Both the position numbers and the translations under genes were made by a program. This document shows, one piece after another, positions 50,249-61,879 of a stretch of DNA of 64,000 nucleotides. The DNA comes from Tridacna crocea. Lineage: Eukaryota; Mollusca; Bivalvia; Cardiida; Cardiidae. Position 1 is the stretch's first letter. Each line of letters begins with the position of its first letter. The stretch covers positions 23,081,001-23,145,000 of the forward strand of contig OX031059.1 of assembly GCA_943736015.1 (NCBI GenBank), in the 5' to 3' direction. Below the pieces are notes generated by a model, which made no database searches, was not told the origin of the DNA, and worked only from the letters and a program-made list of their open reading frames with translations.

Positions 50249-50610
50249 ATAATCTTCTTTCTATCGTGGTATATCGTTCAATAAACCACAGTTGTGAGTT
50301 ATGAGGTACAATAAATAATCCACGAGGGCGATAGCCCGAGTGGGTTATTCATTGCGCCTCATAACTCACAACGTGGTTTATTGAACGATATACTACGATA
50401 GAAAGAGGATTATTTTGATTCCAACATGGCCAATTCTTAATGAATGGAAAACAAGTTCAAACTAAGAGTAAAAACGCGGATGAAGATTATGTTCCATTGA
50501 ATAACTCACTTTTTGAATGACGTCATTCTACATGGATTGTCGCAGATTTTACCACGTTTTCCTTGCACTGTGTTTATAGAGCCAAAGTCGTGTGTCATGT
50601 TAGAATATGT
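50249..50610. mobile_element. Element family J, copy 1, with long palindrome
   Basis: Palindrome arms TCGTTCAATAAACCAC / GTGGTTTATTGAACGA and TTATGAGG / CCTCATAA around GCGATAGCCCGAG. Non-palindromic part has AATGACGTCATTCTACATGG. Copy 2 inverted at 56445-56836. Confidence 0.85.
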
Positions 50611-50852
50611 TTTCTTTTGCGGTTAAGGCTGTTCTGATCTCGGATCTTTGGATTTACACTGTCTGATAAAGAATTGTTCACCGCCCGCCCCCCCAACACA
50701 CACACACCACACCACCACACATACACACGCAAAAAACCTTTGAGATAGCAAAATTAGGGTTTGACTGGTTCACTGACGGGGTTTCAGTTTCATTTCACTT
50801 TTATAGCAGAATAAGAATTATAACCGCTGAACAATCCATTTAAACTAAAGAG

Positions 50853-51080
50853 TTAACCCATTACCAAACAGTTCCTACTTTTGACGACCCTTAGAAAGAA
50901 GCCTTTAGAAAACATTGTGGGAAAATGAGAAAAAGCTGGCAACCGGCATTTTCTCCTTTTCCCCCTATGTTTTCAACCCTTCACAAACCAAATTTCGAAC
51001 TTTCAGTCACTTTTTTTTATCATCTGCAAATGCTTCCGATTTGGACTATCCAAAAATTTTGTCGTTTGGTAATGAATTAA
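50853..51080 (-). mobile_element. Hairpin MITE, family A
   Basis: TTAACCCATTACCAAAC start, TTTGGTAATGAATTAA end; tip GCTGGCAACCGGC. Confidence 0.88.
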
Positions 51081-51224
51081 TCTATAATTCCAAGTAAAGA
51101 CAATTCGACATCCTCTGTCCAGAACAGAAATTAATCTGTTTTAATTTTTTTGCAGGGTAATTTTATAAAACTACATCTCAATGTTCATGGACATAGTGAC
51201 AAGACAGGAAATTTCATTTTCTCA

Positions 51225-51640
51225 CTGCACACATCTTCGCCAGCCAAGGTTACGATCACTACGTGGATCTTACCTTGGCTGATTGAGCACGATTTCGAGA
51301 TTCCTGCGATGCGCCCTCTATTGGATGCTGGTTATTACCCCCTTTACATCATATTTCTAAAAGCCAATGAAATATCGTTTTACAAACCGCTTATAAATAC
51401 ACGTGAAGCGATCAGCAGACCTCCACGTGGATTTCCATGTTTACCTTCTATTCGAAAGGCAGCGACCTTGTTCTATTTTTATCAAAGATGAAATGCTATG
51501 AGCGATTTCATTCGTTGCAGTTAGAGCTGGCTGCATCCAATGAAAAAGCGTATCGGGAGAATGCAAAAATCAAGCTCGATCCGCCAAGGGTAGAATAGTG
51601 TAGTGAATCGTCGGCATTGGCTTGCGAAGATGCACTGCAC
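51225..51640. repeat. Family K inverted repeat
   Basis: GCCAAGGTTACGATCACTAC and CTCTATTGGATGCTG on the left pair loosely with CGATCCGCCAAGG and TGGCTTGCGAAGATG on the right. A related sequence occurs at 61240-61400 (CAGCATCCAATAGGGGGCGT). Confidence 0.7.
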
Positions 51641-51792
51641 ATGACTTTTTTTTGTTTGGGTCGATCCTTACGATTGTTATCTTTTGGTGTGATAGATAAA
51701 TGCATTATAATGTCAAAACTTGGCAAGAGTGTGTCATCCTTATTTCAAGTTTGATCCCGCTATCGACTTCAGTACTGTTTTTTTTTTTTTAC

Positions 51793-52009
51793 TTAGCCCT
51801 TTCCCAAACAACAAATTTTGGACTCTTCCAAACAGAAAGTGTTTGCAGACGATAATTTTAGATTTTGACAGTTCTCAAAAAGGGTAGAAAACACTGTTGG
51901 AAAAGGAGAAATTGCTCGGTACGAGCAATTTCTCCTGTTCCCACAGTGTTTTTCAAAAGACTTTTACTGCAGACACGTAAAAACCAGGGCTTGTTTGGGA
52001 AAGGGTTAA
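51793..52009 (+). mobile_element. Hairpin MITE with covarying arms
   Basis: AGCCCTTTCCCAAAC start, TTTGGGAAAGGGTTAA end. Arms ACACTGTTGG / CCCACAGTGT and GAAATTGCTCG / CGAGCAATTTC have both changed relative to the common type. Confidence 0.9.
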
Positions 52010-52237
52010 CTCTATATCACACCATGACGAGTTTTAACGACCCTGAGGAAGAAGACTTTTGAAAACATTGTGGGAAAAGAAGAAAATGCTGGTAACCAGC
52101 TCCAGTATTTTCTCCTTTCCCCATAATGTTTTCTACCCTATCGTAGACAAATTCCAACATTTTAGCCACTAGTAAATTGTCGCTAGCAAATGTTTCAATT
52201 TGGATAGGTCTAAAATTGTGCTGTGAGGTAACCGGTT
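52006..52237 (-). mobile_element. Hairpin MITE joined to the previous copy
   Basis: Starts at TTAA 52006-52009, the right end of the neighbour; opposite orientation; extra CTCCAG within the second arm. Confidence 0.82.
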
Positions 52238-52350
52238 ATTGGCCTACTTAAACCCTATCTTGATAAATAACTAAACTAAAAAATTTAATTTGACTGTTAA
52301 AAATTAAATATTACTGTTTCAAAATTATGTTTTGGGGAATGGTATTTCCT

Positions 52351-52440
52351 TATCGGAAAGTCTAGATCCAAGATCAGACTGTACGTTTTTTGCAGTCTGA
52401 TCTTGATCTTGACCTACACCTGTCTGCAGAAGGTTTGTGA
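52351..52440. repeat. Family L short palindrome
   Basis: GATCCAAGATCAGACTG and GCAGTCTGATCTTGATCTTG mirror each other. Similar palindromes at 22,885, 34,170, 53,378, 55,384, 55,665, 57,648 and 63,916. Confidence 0.8.
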
Positions 52441-52533
52441 GTTGCCCTAATCCTAAGATTATACTATGAAGTACGCGAGTACGTGTTTTAAATCTTCTGC
52501 ACGTACACAATGATTCGAGTACCAAATTTATAC

Positions 52534-52705
52534 AGGAGAGAAAGAGCGAAAGAGAGTTAGAGAGCGAGACAGAAAAAGGAGAGAGAGAGAGAATTTATGT
52601 GAACATTTTATTCCTGTAAGTATTAAGTCGTCAGGCCAATAACACACGAGAGAGTCAGAGAGAGAGAAGGAGAAAGAGACTGAGAGACAGAGACAGACAG
52701 AAAGG
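52534..52705. repeat. GA-rich simple repeat
   Basis: Impure (GA)n, broken by unique sequence around 52600-52640; the open frame on the other strand (Ser/Leu-rich) is an artefact. Confidence 0.9.
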
Positions 52706-52959
52706 ACCGACACTTACCGCGTTGTGTGGACAAATCAACGCTCTCAGACCTACGTTGTGAGGACACTATCTGACACTATTTGAAAGTGAGGCAAAGGGTC
52801 AGTGAGTCGCGCTTATCCATCTAAAAGTTAGAATAAAGAAACGGTGTTAAATACCATGCAAACGAAGACTGTAGTAGTAGTGTAAGTAGAAAATGCCTTG
52901 TTTTTCAGTGGAATAAGGGAGAGAGAAAGGTACTTCTATTCCTTGTACTGAAAAAATAT

Positions 52960-53031
52960 GGTTCCGCTGGGGCTCGAACCCAGGACCTCTCGCGTGTGAA
53001 GCGAGCGTGATAACCACTACACTACGGGACC
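52960..53031 (-). tRNA. tRNA-Val (anticodon CAC)
   Basis: 72 nt without the CCA. Anticodon arm CTCGC-TTCACAC-GCGAG has anticodon CAC. T arm CTGGG-TTCGAGC-CCCAG and D arm GTG...CAC both close, and the sequence TAGTGTAGTGGTTATCAC is the usual animal Val D region. Acceptor stem pairs except one C-A at position 4/69. No intron. Confidence 0.92.
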
Positions 53032-53479
53032 CGTTGAGATCGGGAAGAATTTTATTGAATAACTATAGTCAGTTATAAGCCTTTCCTCTTATTCAAGATA
53101 AAGAGTATGTATGCAGTTTTATAGTATTATCATACATCAAAACACCGTCTTCATCAGATTCATTTATACTGGGGCAAGCTTTCACGCTTTATTGAAGGTT
53201 TTATACAATATTTTCCACAGTATTCATGCCCAACCATGACTGCCTTCCCGTCAATGACAGGGGAATTGATCTACAATCAGTCTTCGGAAATAACTGAGTA
53301 TTGAAACGATCAACTAGGCTCAGCTGACTTGTAACCCTTACGCTGCTAAGCGCGACTCACTGACCTATTGCGGACAGTGTAGATCATGATTAGACTGCAG
53401 TCTAACGTACAGTCTAATTATGGCTATACACTGTCCGGAAATTATTCCAGCAAACGTAACTTTGAATGAGCAATATTTA

Positions 53480-53880
53480 GGTATTTACCTTTGTCTGCGC
53501 ATGTCATATTCTTCAAAGATTCGACCTGTCTTATATGACGCATCACTCTCCCCGATGTCCGGGAAACTGTAGCATTACGCGCTATAAAGTAGCAACGGAG
53601 AAAATAACTGTTATTAATACGTTTGAGGAGAAATCAGGCCTGTTTTAGCTCCAGATTTCTCTAAACTACTGATCATAGCTGAATGAATCGCACGAAGTAT
53701 ATAGTGTTTTATCGAGTATACGCTTATTTCAGTTTGAAATTCAAAGTAACGGTTGTCGCGTAGGAAAGTGGTCCAGTTTAAAATTCAAAGTAACGGTTGT
53801 CGCGTAGGAAAGTGGTCGGGTTCTGTACCCAGGATGCCCAAATTAGATAAATGAGTACGTATAGAATGACATCTAGCGGG
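53480..53880 (-). repeat. Family I repeat, copy 2, with internal duplication
   Basis: Parallels 46975-47310. CAAAGTAACGGTTGTCGCGT followed by AGGAAAGTGGTC occurs twice in tandem here (about 53740-53820), once in copy 1. Confidence 0.8.
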
Positions 53881-53984
53881 GGATAATTGGGTCTTTACCA
53901 TCGAATTGAGAACATTATTTTAGTTTCTTGCCTTAGTTTCTAGACTAAGATCAGACTTGGATTTGCGCAGTCTATTACTGTGAC

Positions 53985-54620
53985 ATCCTAGATATCATCA
54001 AAGGTATAGCCAACTTTGAATATCAGTGACGAATGATTCATTGTGCCCATCCCAAATATCATGCTAATTATAGCCATCTTTGAATATCAGTGACGTGGAT
54101 TCGTTGTGCCCATCCCAGATATCATGCTAATTATAGCCATCTTTGAATATCAGTGACGAATGATTCGTTGTGCCCATCCCAAATATCATGCTAATTATAG
54201 CCATCTTTGAATATCAGTGACGTGGATTCGTTGTGCCCATCCCAGATATCATACTAATTATAGCCAATTTTGAATATCAGTGACGTAGATTCGTTGTGCC
54301 CATCCCAGATATCATACTAATTATAGCCAATTTTGAATATCAGTGACGTAGATTCGTTGTGCCCATCCCACATTTCATGCTAATTATAGCCAATTTTGAA
54401 TATCAGTGACGTAGATTCGTTGTGCCCATCCCACATTTCATGCTAATTATAGCCAATTTTGAATATCAGTGACGTAGATTCGTTGTGCCCATCCCAGATA
54501 TCATACAAATTATATCCAATTTTGAATATCAGTGACGTAGATTCGTTGTGCCCATCCCAGATATCATAATGATAATTATAGCCAACTTTTAATATCAGTG
54601 ACATGGATTCGTTGTGCCCC
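53985..54620. repeat. 63-bp satellite, about ten copies
   Basis: Unit includes AATATCAGTGACGTAGATTC, GTTGTGCCCATCCC and ATACTAATTATAGCC. Two sub-types alternate at first (GACGAATGATTC and GACGTGGATTC), then GACGTAGATTC dominates. As 63 is a multiple of three, it leaves open frames that are not genes. Confidence 0.95.
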
Positions 54621-54682
54621 TTCATTCGAAAAATCTGTTCGGTGACTATTTGAAATAAAAAAGTAGCCAATGGTTTAGGAAA

Positions 54683-54845
54683 TATGGTTTATTTCATCAG
54701 CTTGTGGTTAATATGGGGAAATATTTTCCCGAAAAACGGAAAGGTATGCGAAAATAACGAGTGCCGTAAGGCACCAGTTATTTCGCGGACCTTTCCCTTT
54801 TGAAGCAAAATTTTCCCCATATTAACTACAAGCTGAAAAAAGTAG
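54683..54845. mobile_element. Long palindromic element
   Basis: Left CAGCTTGTGGTTAATATGGG and right CCCCATATTAACTACAAGCT, centre GAGTGCCGTAAGGCACCAG. Single copy in this window. Confidence 0.85.
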
Positions 54846-55383
54846 TTCCGGCAAACATTCTAAAACTATATATATCTAAAAAAAATAACACACTGAGAAA
54901 TTCTGGTAATTAATTGATAGGAATATAATGAAATGATTTAAAAACAGCAGTGCTAAATAAAAGAAATTCGGAGATACAAACAAAAAAAGATCTACTCCCA
55001 ATCAATCCCGATAGCTGAAGACACTGAGGGAAAAAAGGGGTTTTTGAAAACGCTGTGGGAAAAGGAGAATGGCTGGTGAACAGCATACTACGAATGTCGT
55101 GATTTTGGATTCATTTAATTTGTCGTCTGTAAGTGCTTTCAAGTTTCACAAAGCTGAAATTTTGAGTTCTTGACTCCGTGACATAATTGAAATATTGTTG
55201 AAATGGTATTAGACGCCAAACAAACAAACATACAAGTCCCCTATGTTTATGACGCAGTTTCAATATTCACGGCTGGTTACGGTATATACAAATATTGAGG
55301 TTGGTTAAATTGTTTATCATTATTTATAGAAAAGAGCCAACACTTTCAATTCAAGCAATAGGCTACTACCTCCCCAGTGACCT

Positions 55384-55450
55384 TTAGCGGGCAATGTAGA
55401 TCAAGATCAGTCTGCACAGAACGTGCGGTCTGATCTTGGATCTACATTGC
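55384..55450. repeat. Family L short palindrome
   Basis: GGGCAATGTAGATCAAGATC and GATCTTGGATCTACATTGCC are reverse complements but for one extra base. Confidence 0.88.
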
Positions 55451-55664
55451 CCGTTAGGGGGATACTTGTCCCCGAAAAAATAAACACTGAAAAAGCAAAA
55501 TTTGAGATTTTTCCATTGGCATGAAAGTTACTTTTTGTTAATTTAGCAGAGTAAGGAATAACTATTGCTGCAACGTATATTAAACGTTGGCTATTTCGAC
55601 GCCTGGGAAAAAAATCACAAAAACAGGCAAATTTTCATCCCACAGGTTTGAGTCAATAAGCCAA

Positions 55665-55725
55665 CAGCACAGATCAAAGATCAGACTGCACGCTTTGTGC
55701 AGTCTGATCTTTGATCTGTGCCGTC
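55665..55725. repeat. Family L short palindrome
   Basis: GCACAGATCAAAGATCAGAC / GTCTGATCTTTGATCTGTGC, a perfect 20-bp outer arm, around TGCACGCTTTGTGCA. Confidence 0.92.
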
Positions 55726-55914
55726 TGTAAGAGTCCTTTTATCTCCACAATGATGGTGAGAAGGTTAATTTTGATTTATGTTAGGTTTTGTCTGTCATCA
55801 AAGCCAAGCTGTGGTTGACGTAGAATGACAACAAAAAACTCAAGTTTTACAACCGAGTCATCTATAAATTAAACTTTTTTTTCCAGGACTGGTGATAACA
55901 CTTGCGTTTGATCT

Positions 55915-56360
55915 ACTGCTTAATATTGATATTTATTTCATGCTTTCCGGTAGAATATCGAGAAATAGCTGTGAAAATATTTTTCGATCTTACACTGGTA
56001 CCACCAGTGAAAATACCGATTTTCACGTTCTTGTTGCCTAGGTAAATTGCGTGTGCATAACAACCAGATGGGAAATATGACGTCATATACCTTACATTTC
56101 ACGCGCTTGACGTAACGTTGCTATGCGGGAGGGGCACGCCACGGGGAATAAGGGTACTCAATTTTGATAAAGCTCCTCCCAGAAAGGGTAAAAAGCATGA
56201 AATAAATAGAATATTTGTTTTTTTTTTCGGTGAAAGATCGAAATTTATTTCATCTCGTGAACACCATCGGTAATATTTTCACTCGTGGCTGCGCCACTTG
56301 TGAAAATATTACCGATGGTGTCCACTCGATGAAATTAATTTCGATCTTTCACCGAAAAAA
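55915..56360 (-). mobile_element. Family G element, copy 2 (inverted)
   Basis: Reverse complement of the arrangement at 35659-36100: GAAAGCATGAAATAAATAGA, CTCCTCCCAGAAAGGGT, then the CGGTGAAAGATCGAA palindrome. Confidence 0.85.
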
Positions 56361-56444
56361 ACAAATATCCTCAATATATCACATAACCTCTCTTGTTTTC
56401 AATGAAATGTAACTATTACGAATTTTCTTTTTATCACATATTCT

Positions 56445-56836
56445 AACATTACACGTGAGTTCGGCAGTATAAGGACAGTGCAACGAAAGCATGGTATTTA
56501 AAATCTAATTTATTTAATGTAGAGTGACGTCATTCTGTACAGAGTGACGTCATTCCACATAAAGTAAATAAGTAAGTTATTCAATGTGCATCCGCGTTTT
56601 TGTTATAGGTATGAACGTTTTTTTTTTCCTTTCATTAAGAGTTGGTCATGTTAGAATCAAAAATAAGAATAATCAAGGCTTCTGTCTGTCGTGCTTTATC
56701 GTTCAGTAAACCACGTTGTGAGGTGCCTGAATAAACCACTCAGGCTACTGCCCTCTTGTATCCTTTATTGTGCCTCATAACACACTTGTGACTGTGGTTT
56801 ATTGAACGATAAACCACAATAGAAAGATTATTTCCT
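56445..56836 (-). mobile_element. Family J element, copy 2 (inverted)
   Basis: TGACGTCATTC blocks and a palindrome GTTCAGTAAACCACG / GTGGTTTATTGAAC as in 50249-50610, opposite orientation. Confidence 0.82.
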
Positions 56837-56863
56837 GAACCTCCCTTGTTTTCAGTGTAATGT

Positions 56864-57186
56864 ACCCATTACGAATTTTCTTTTCTTATACAAGTTTGAT
56901 ATCACATTTGTGTAACGTCATTTTTGACGTCATTATGTAGGTATTGCATAGAAGTGAATGTGTCTCATGGATATAACCGCGGGTGCACTTATGAATGTTT
57001 TTACATCATTTAATCTGTATTTTGTGAAATGTCGTTATGTGACATTCGTGGACGTTTGAGACAAAATATTATTGAACTCGTCAATGAAAAATGTTATTAA
57101 TAAGCTCGCCAAATGCTCGCTTAATAATATTTCCCTTGACTCGTTTAATAAAATCTTATCTCAAAAGTCTACTTATGTCAGATCCT
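56864..57186 (-). mobile_element. Family H element, copy 2 (inverted)
   Basis: Shares AACGTCATTTTTGACGTCAT, CCGCGGGTGCACT and the AAATGTTATTAATAAGCTCG palindrome with 40035-40383. Confidence 0.85.
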
Positions 57187-57194
57187 ATAATTGG

Positions 57195-57450
57195 CCTGTA
57201 ACACGCGAAAAGGGTCATTAGGACATTTGCGTAAAGTGCCGTCTCAGATCAGCCTGCGCAGATCGCGCAGATTGATCCAAGACAACACTTTCCGACATTT
57301 ATGTAATTTACTGTTTTGCGCAAGTCTACTGTAGGACAAAATCTAATGTAGTCGTAAAGTACAGTCTCGGATCAGCCTCAGCTGACCCGATGCGACACTT
57401 TATGCAAATGTCTGAATGCCCCTTTTCCTGTGTTGCTAGCCATACATCTT
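57195..57450. mobile_element. Family D MITE, full length
   Basis: AACACGCGAAAAGGGTCATT left, TGTCTGAATGCCCCTTTTCC right, GCCTGCGCAGATCGCGCAG inside. Confidence 0.82.
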
Positions 57451-57897
57451 ACGCACGTTTGATATCACAATTGAAATGACGTCATTTTCGTACCAATATC
57501 AATGAGTAGGCCCTATTGGCAGACATACAGGCAGACAAACTGATAACGGTATTCAAGATTGTCATGGTAAAACTGTATCTAGGCAAAAGGAGAACGTTCA
57601 ATGCTTTCTTTTCCGTAGCAAAAAAACCCTGGAAAATTTGCACACGGCACAGATCGAGATCAGACGACACAGGATGTGCGGTCAGATCTTGAATGTACTC
57701 AGTCATCTAGTTTAGTCAAGCCCGTCAGATAAAAGATCTTACCGAGTTCCGTTTTTATTTTTATTTTCAGCCGTGTAAAGAGATAGGGTATAAATGAGCT
57801 ATGCTCTGTGAAAAGGGGCTCAATGCATCTACGAAAGGTATCTGAACACGGGATTCTTCGATCCCAAGGTATAGAGATACCGACTCAAACCTAACCA

Positions 57898-58383
57898 CTC
57901 TTCACAACGTACGTCAGTCCGACGTCACAGGTAGTGATATCGGACCCTTGTTATAAAGTCAATGTGCGTGTTTGGTAAGACTGTTTTTTTTTTTGTAATC
58001 GTTCCATTAAATGATCTGAAAGTCTTTAGACCTCCATTGAAGCGTACAATGCCTAGGGACTTTATTTTTGTCAAAGCTTTTGTTAACTACTTATAATAAT
58101 GGAATAGACTTCGACCAACTATTAAAACCAATCACTTTTTGATATTTAGTCAAAGTGTTTGTGCATATAGACATCTGCTTCCTGTCTAAAACATCAGAGT
58201 ATTAAATGTATTAATCTAATGTATTTGATAAATACATGAGAGTCTTTGTAGTCCGTTTGTATCCACCCAAGCCAGCCTCATTCATCTTCATATCGTACTT
58301 ACTTTTCAATATGGCGGACATAAGTTATGAAAATGCCCAGGTCCGATATCACTTCCTGTGACGTAGGTTGTTACCCTTGCTAA
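57898..58383 (-). mobile_element. Family E TIR element, copy 2 (inverted)
   Basis: Ends ACGTCACAGGTAGTGATATC and GATATCACTTCCTGTGACGT; the interior matches 17554-18037 in reverse complement nearly throughout. Confidence 0.88.
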
Positions 58384-58801
58384 CACATGCCCCTATGCAA
58401 TAACTTGCGTATTGAAGAAAAGATGTACACAGGCGAGAGACACACAAAAGGTTTCAAAAAAGGAAACTTTCTAGACTGTGTGAAAATGAGAAAATGCAGG
58501 TGACCCAGATTTTCTCTCGTCTTTCCATAATGTTTTCTATACCCCCCCAAATCCCCTGCAAGCCGAAAGATCATTTACTATTTTTGAATAGAAGTATAAA
58601 AGAAGTCTATAAACGCTTTGTATTTGTATAAGACGACATAGATCGAGATCGGACACACAGAACGTGACTTTTAACATATTGCTTAGATCAATTGCTGTTT
58701 GTCTTTTGAGTTTAATCTTATAGATTGATGTGTAAATTGAAAAAAAAAAAAAGATGCAACAATTTCTTTTTGCAAATAGTTCGTAGTGAAAATTTAACTC
58801 T

Positions 58802-58998
58802 TTAACCCTTTCCCAAACGGCAAACTTTTGGACTAGACCAAATTGAAAGCATTTGCAGACGTCAATTCAACCCTTGCTGAAAAGATTATTTCTGTATATG
58901 CTGCATGGTTACCAGCATTTTCTCGTTTTCCCACAATGTTTTCAAAAGGCTACTATTCCAGACTCGTAAAAACCAGGGATGGTTTGGGAAAGGGTTAA
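58802..58998 (+). mobile_element. Hairpin MITE, 'CCCAAAC' subfamily, first of a pair
   Basis: TTAACCCTTTCCCAAACGG start, TTTGGGAAAGGGTTAA end; first hairpin arm deleted. Confidence 0.88.
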
Positions 58999-59218
58999 CA
59001 AACAACAACATTTAAGACTGGTCGAAATTGAAAGCGTTTGCATACGACAAAATACACGTGATTCAAGAACTGAAATTTGTTTTAGGAAGGGAAGAAAACA
59101 TTGTGCGAAAAGGAGAAACGCTGGTTACCAACGTTTTCTCCTTTTCCCACAATGTTTTTAAAATGCTTCTTTCACAGGGGTATTAAAAGTCGGTATTGTG
59201 TGTGTGGTTAAAGATTAA
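58995..59218 (+). mobile_element. Hairpin MITE, second of a pair
   Basis: Shares TTAA 58995-58998 with its neighbour; hairpin tip AACGCTGGTTACCAACGTT shows paired changes in both arms. Confidence 0.83.
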
Positions 59219-59324
59219 ACGATGAGTATTGAAACTAAAAAACTAAATAAGGGTGTTTACAAAGTTCTCAAAAGTTGTATTTCTCAGGGTCGTTCGAACT
59301 CGGAGTCGTTGAACTTTGTATGGT

Positions 59325-59550
59325 TCAATATTTATCCGATTATCGCGCAATTTGACGACCCTGAGAAAGAAGCCTGTAGAAAACATTTTGGGAAAAGGAG
59401 AAAATGCTGGTAAGCAGCATTGCTCCTTATCCCACAATGTTTTCTACCAGTCACAAAACAAATATCAAATTTGCAGCCACTTTTATGTTGTCGTCTGCAA
59501 ATGCTTTCGATTTGGACAAGCCAAAATTTTATCGTTCGGTAATGAGTTAA
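59325..59550 (-). mobile_element. Hairpin MITE, family A
   Basis: ACGACCCTGAGAAAGAAGCC, hairpin tip GCTGGTAAGCAGC, end GGTAATGAGTTAA. Confidence 0.82.
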
Positions 59551-59959
59551 ACACATGTACATAAGAATGACTGTTACGATAAATGGTACTTTTCCAGTTG
59601 AAATGACAAGATATGGACAATAAAACTGAAATGATATTACGAAAGGTTGAGATTGTAAGTACTCTGTCAGCTTTATTTGTGATATCTAAGTCATCATGTT
59701 GTAAAAGTAATGTCAAGTCAATAATAATGATTATCACTGGCTATTAAAGGGTGGCCTTCAGATTTTGGGACAAAAATTTACTAATATACAAAAAAATCAT
59801 CCTTATACCCCAAAACTTTTTAATTTTCATTCATAAAACCTCAATAGTCGAAAACCATCCGACACCAAGAGAAGTTAGAGATTAATACGGCCCAGGTCGA
59901 CACCGACGGGAAACACTGTCCATTTTTACATGAGCAACTCGCTCATGTATATTGGGTAT

Positions 59960-60235
59960 ACACAGATGAAACTGCCCGAACCATAACTTCAATTGTGGAT
60001 GGGTTTCAACACAATTAGACACAATTGTTCTCCATTACGTGTGGATGTGCCACTTTAAACATTCGTTCAGGTAAGCCCAAGGTCAAGGTGACACTTGAAG
60101 GTCAAATTTTTGTCTGGACCATAACTCCTACAATTTTAGATGGATTTCAATATAAAATTACACAATTGTTCTCCAACATGAGTAGATGTGCCGTTTGAAA
60201 CATTTTTTCAAGTAGGATCAAGGTCAAGGTCATGC
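59960..60235 (+). repeat. Tandem pair of about 135-bp units
   Basis: CACAATTGTTCTCCATTACG and AAGGTCAAGGTGACACTTGA in the first unit recur as CACAATTGTTCTCCAACATG and AAGGTCAAGGTC in the second. Confidence 0.7.
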
Positions 60236-61457
60236 GGGCTCGACATGCTTTTCCTGGAAGCCTTCTAGTTAGTTAAGAGTTTTATGCTTTTGAATGGGGA
60301 AATTTAGAGCTGGTCGGTTAATAAAGGTGGTGTAGCTCGGGAAGAATTAAACGTCTGATAGAGAATTTTCATTGTGAACGTTTGTCCGTTGAAAGGGAGA
60401 AAGATATTTTATTGACAGTATCTTCATTTATACCTGACTTAAAAAGGCTACGAATTCATTGTACTTAAGAATCCACGTGACCTAACTCTTCAAGACTTTC
60501 TATTACTTTTGGAAGTAAAATTGAACTTTTGCCAATATTTTGACGAGATATTTGCTTAAAGGTTGTATTACAAGGTATATTTTCAAAGGCTTATAATAAA
60601 CAGGACACTATTTCGTAAAATCAAAGCCCGGTGAGGTTCAGAGACAAACGAGTACCTTCTTCAGTATATGGATCCTGTAAGTTCACCTATATCATGAATA
60701 TGATGATAACCCGAGTTAACCATATCATACCTCCGAGAATTACCATACCCAAAAATTCTATACCTCCCACTTTCATCTGGTTTGGAACACGTGATTTTTT
60801 ACATACTGGAGACTGAAAATGTGTTAGATCCTTAAAAAAGACCCTATAATTTAAGACACTAATAGAAGTATTGCGACAAATCACCCCTTGACCTACAATG
60901 AGACGGTTAGAGCTGAAATTGATTTTCAAAATAGTAAAATTTCCAATTTAGATGAAAATTTTTTTCATTGTAAAATGGCTTGTAAGCTTACACCAATAAC
61001 GGTTATAGATCATTTGGCTTCTAACGTAACATATACGATTATTTAATATTCGAAAGGTTTTGTCTTTTAAAAATTAAATCAGGAAAAACATCGAGCCTAC
61101 CCTACCGTGACTATATTGCTTTCCTCCGAGTTCCTGTACCCTCCCAGTGTCCTATATCGGGTAACCCCGGGTGAATCAATTATCAGATGTTTTAGCTATA
61201 TCCTACGTTTATGGTTATTGCTTCATGTTGAATTATTGTATTCGGTTTGTAAAACGACATTTCATTGGCTATAATAAATATGATGTAAAGGGAGATAATA
61301 AGCAGCATCCAATAGGGGGCGTGTCGCGGAAAACTCGAAATCGAGCTCAATCCGCCAAGTTAAGATCCATGTAGTGATCGTAACCTTGGCTCGCGAAGAT
61401 GTTTCCTTAATGCTCATAACAAAATCGTTTCCAAAGAGAAGGAAAACAAAAAAAATC

Positions 61458-61529
61458 ATCCCCGGCGGGACTCGAACCCGCGACCTCTGGATTAGAAGTC
61501 CAGCGCGCTATCCACTGCGCTACGGGGAC
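61458..61529 (-). tRNA. tRNA-Arg (anticodon TCT)
   Basis: 72 nt. Anticodon arm CTGGA-CTTCTAA-TCCAG has anticodon TCT with no intron. T arm GCGGG-TTCGAGT-CCCGC and D arm GCGC...GCGC close, and the acceptor stem GTCCCCG / CGGGGAT pairs with a terminal G-U. Confidence 0.95.
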
Positions 61530-61621
61530 GCGACCGTAGTGTAGAGACTATGCTAAAATCTTACAAGTAGTCTTTTAAGTATTTGACAATATACCATTAT
61601 TAATCCTCTTTTGAGCTCAAT

Positions 61622-61857
61622 CTTAGCCCTTTACTGAACAATCCATGATTTGGATGATATGCCCTGAGATAGAAGCCTTTTGAAAACATAGTAGGAAAAG
61701 GAGAAAATGCTGGTAACCAGCATTTTCTCCTCTTCCTACAATGTTTTCTATCCTGCTGGAAACAAATTTCAATTTTTGAGTCATGTTAATTTTGTCGTCT
61801 GCAAGTGCTTTCAATTTGAACCAGTCTTAAATTTTGTCGTTTGCTATAAAGGGTTGA
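61622..61857 (-). mobile_element. Hairpin MITE, family A
   Basis: AGCCCTTTACTGAAC start; arms AACATAGTAGG / CCTACAATGTT; end ATAAAGGGTTGA. Confidence 0.83.
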
Positions 61858-61879
61858 AATTATTCAACCATATAGCTAC

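Noticed and set aside
51150..51491. 113-codon open frame after a T-rich acceptor-like run
   Set aside because: Its core matches repeat family K, also found at 61,240-61,400, and no protein domain is visible.
54443..54670. Repeated 21-residue open frame (NESTSLIFKIGYN type)
   Set aside because: It is the 63-bp satellite read in one frame; a unit length divisible by three explains it.
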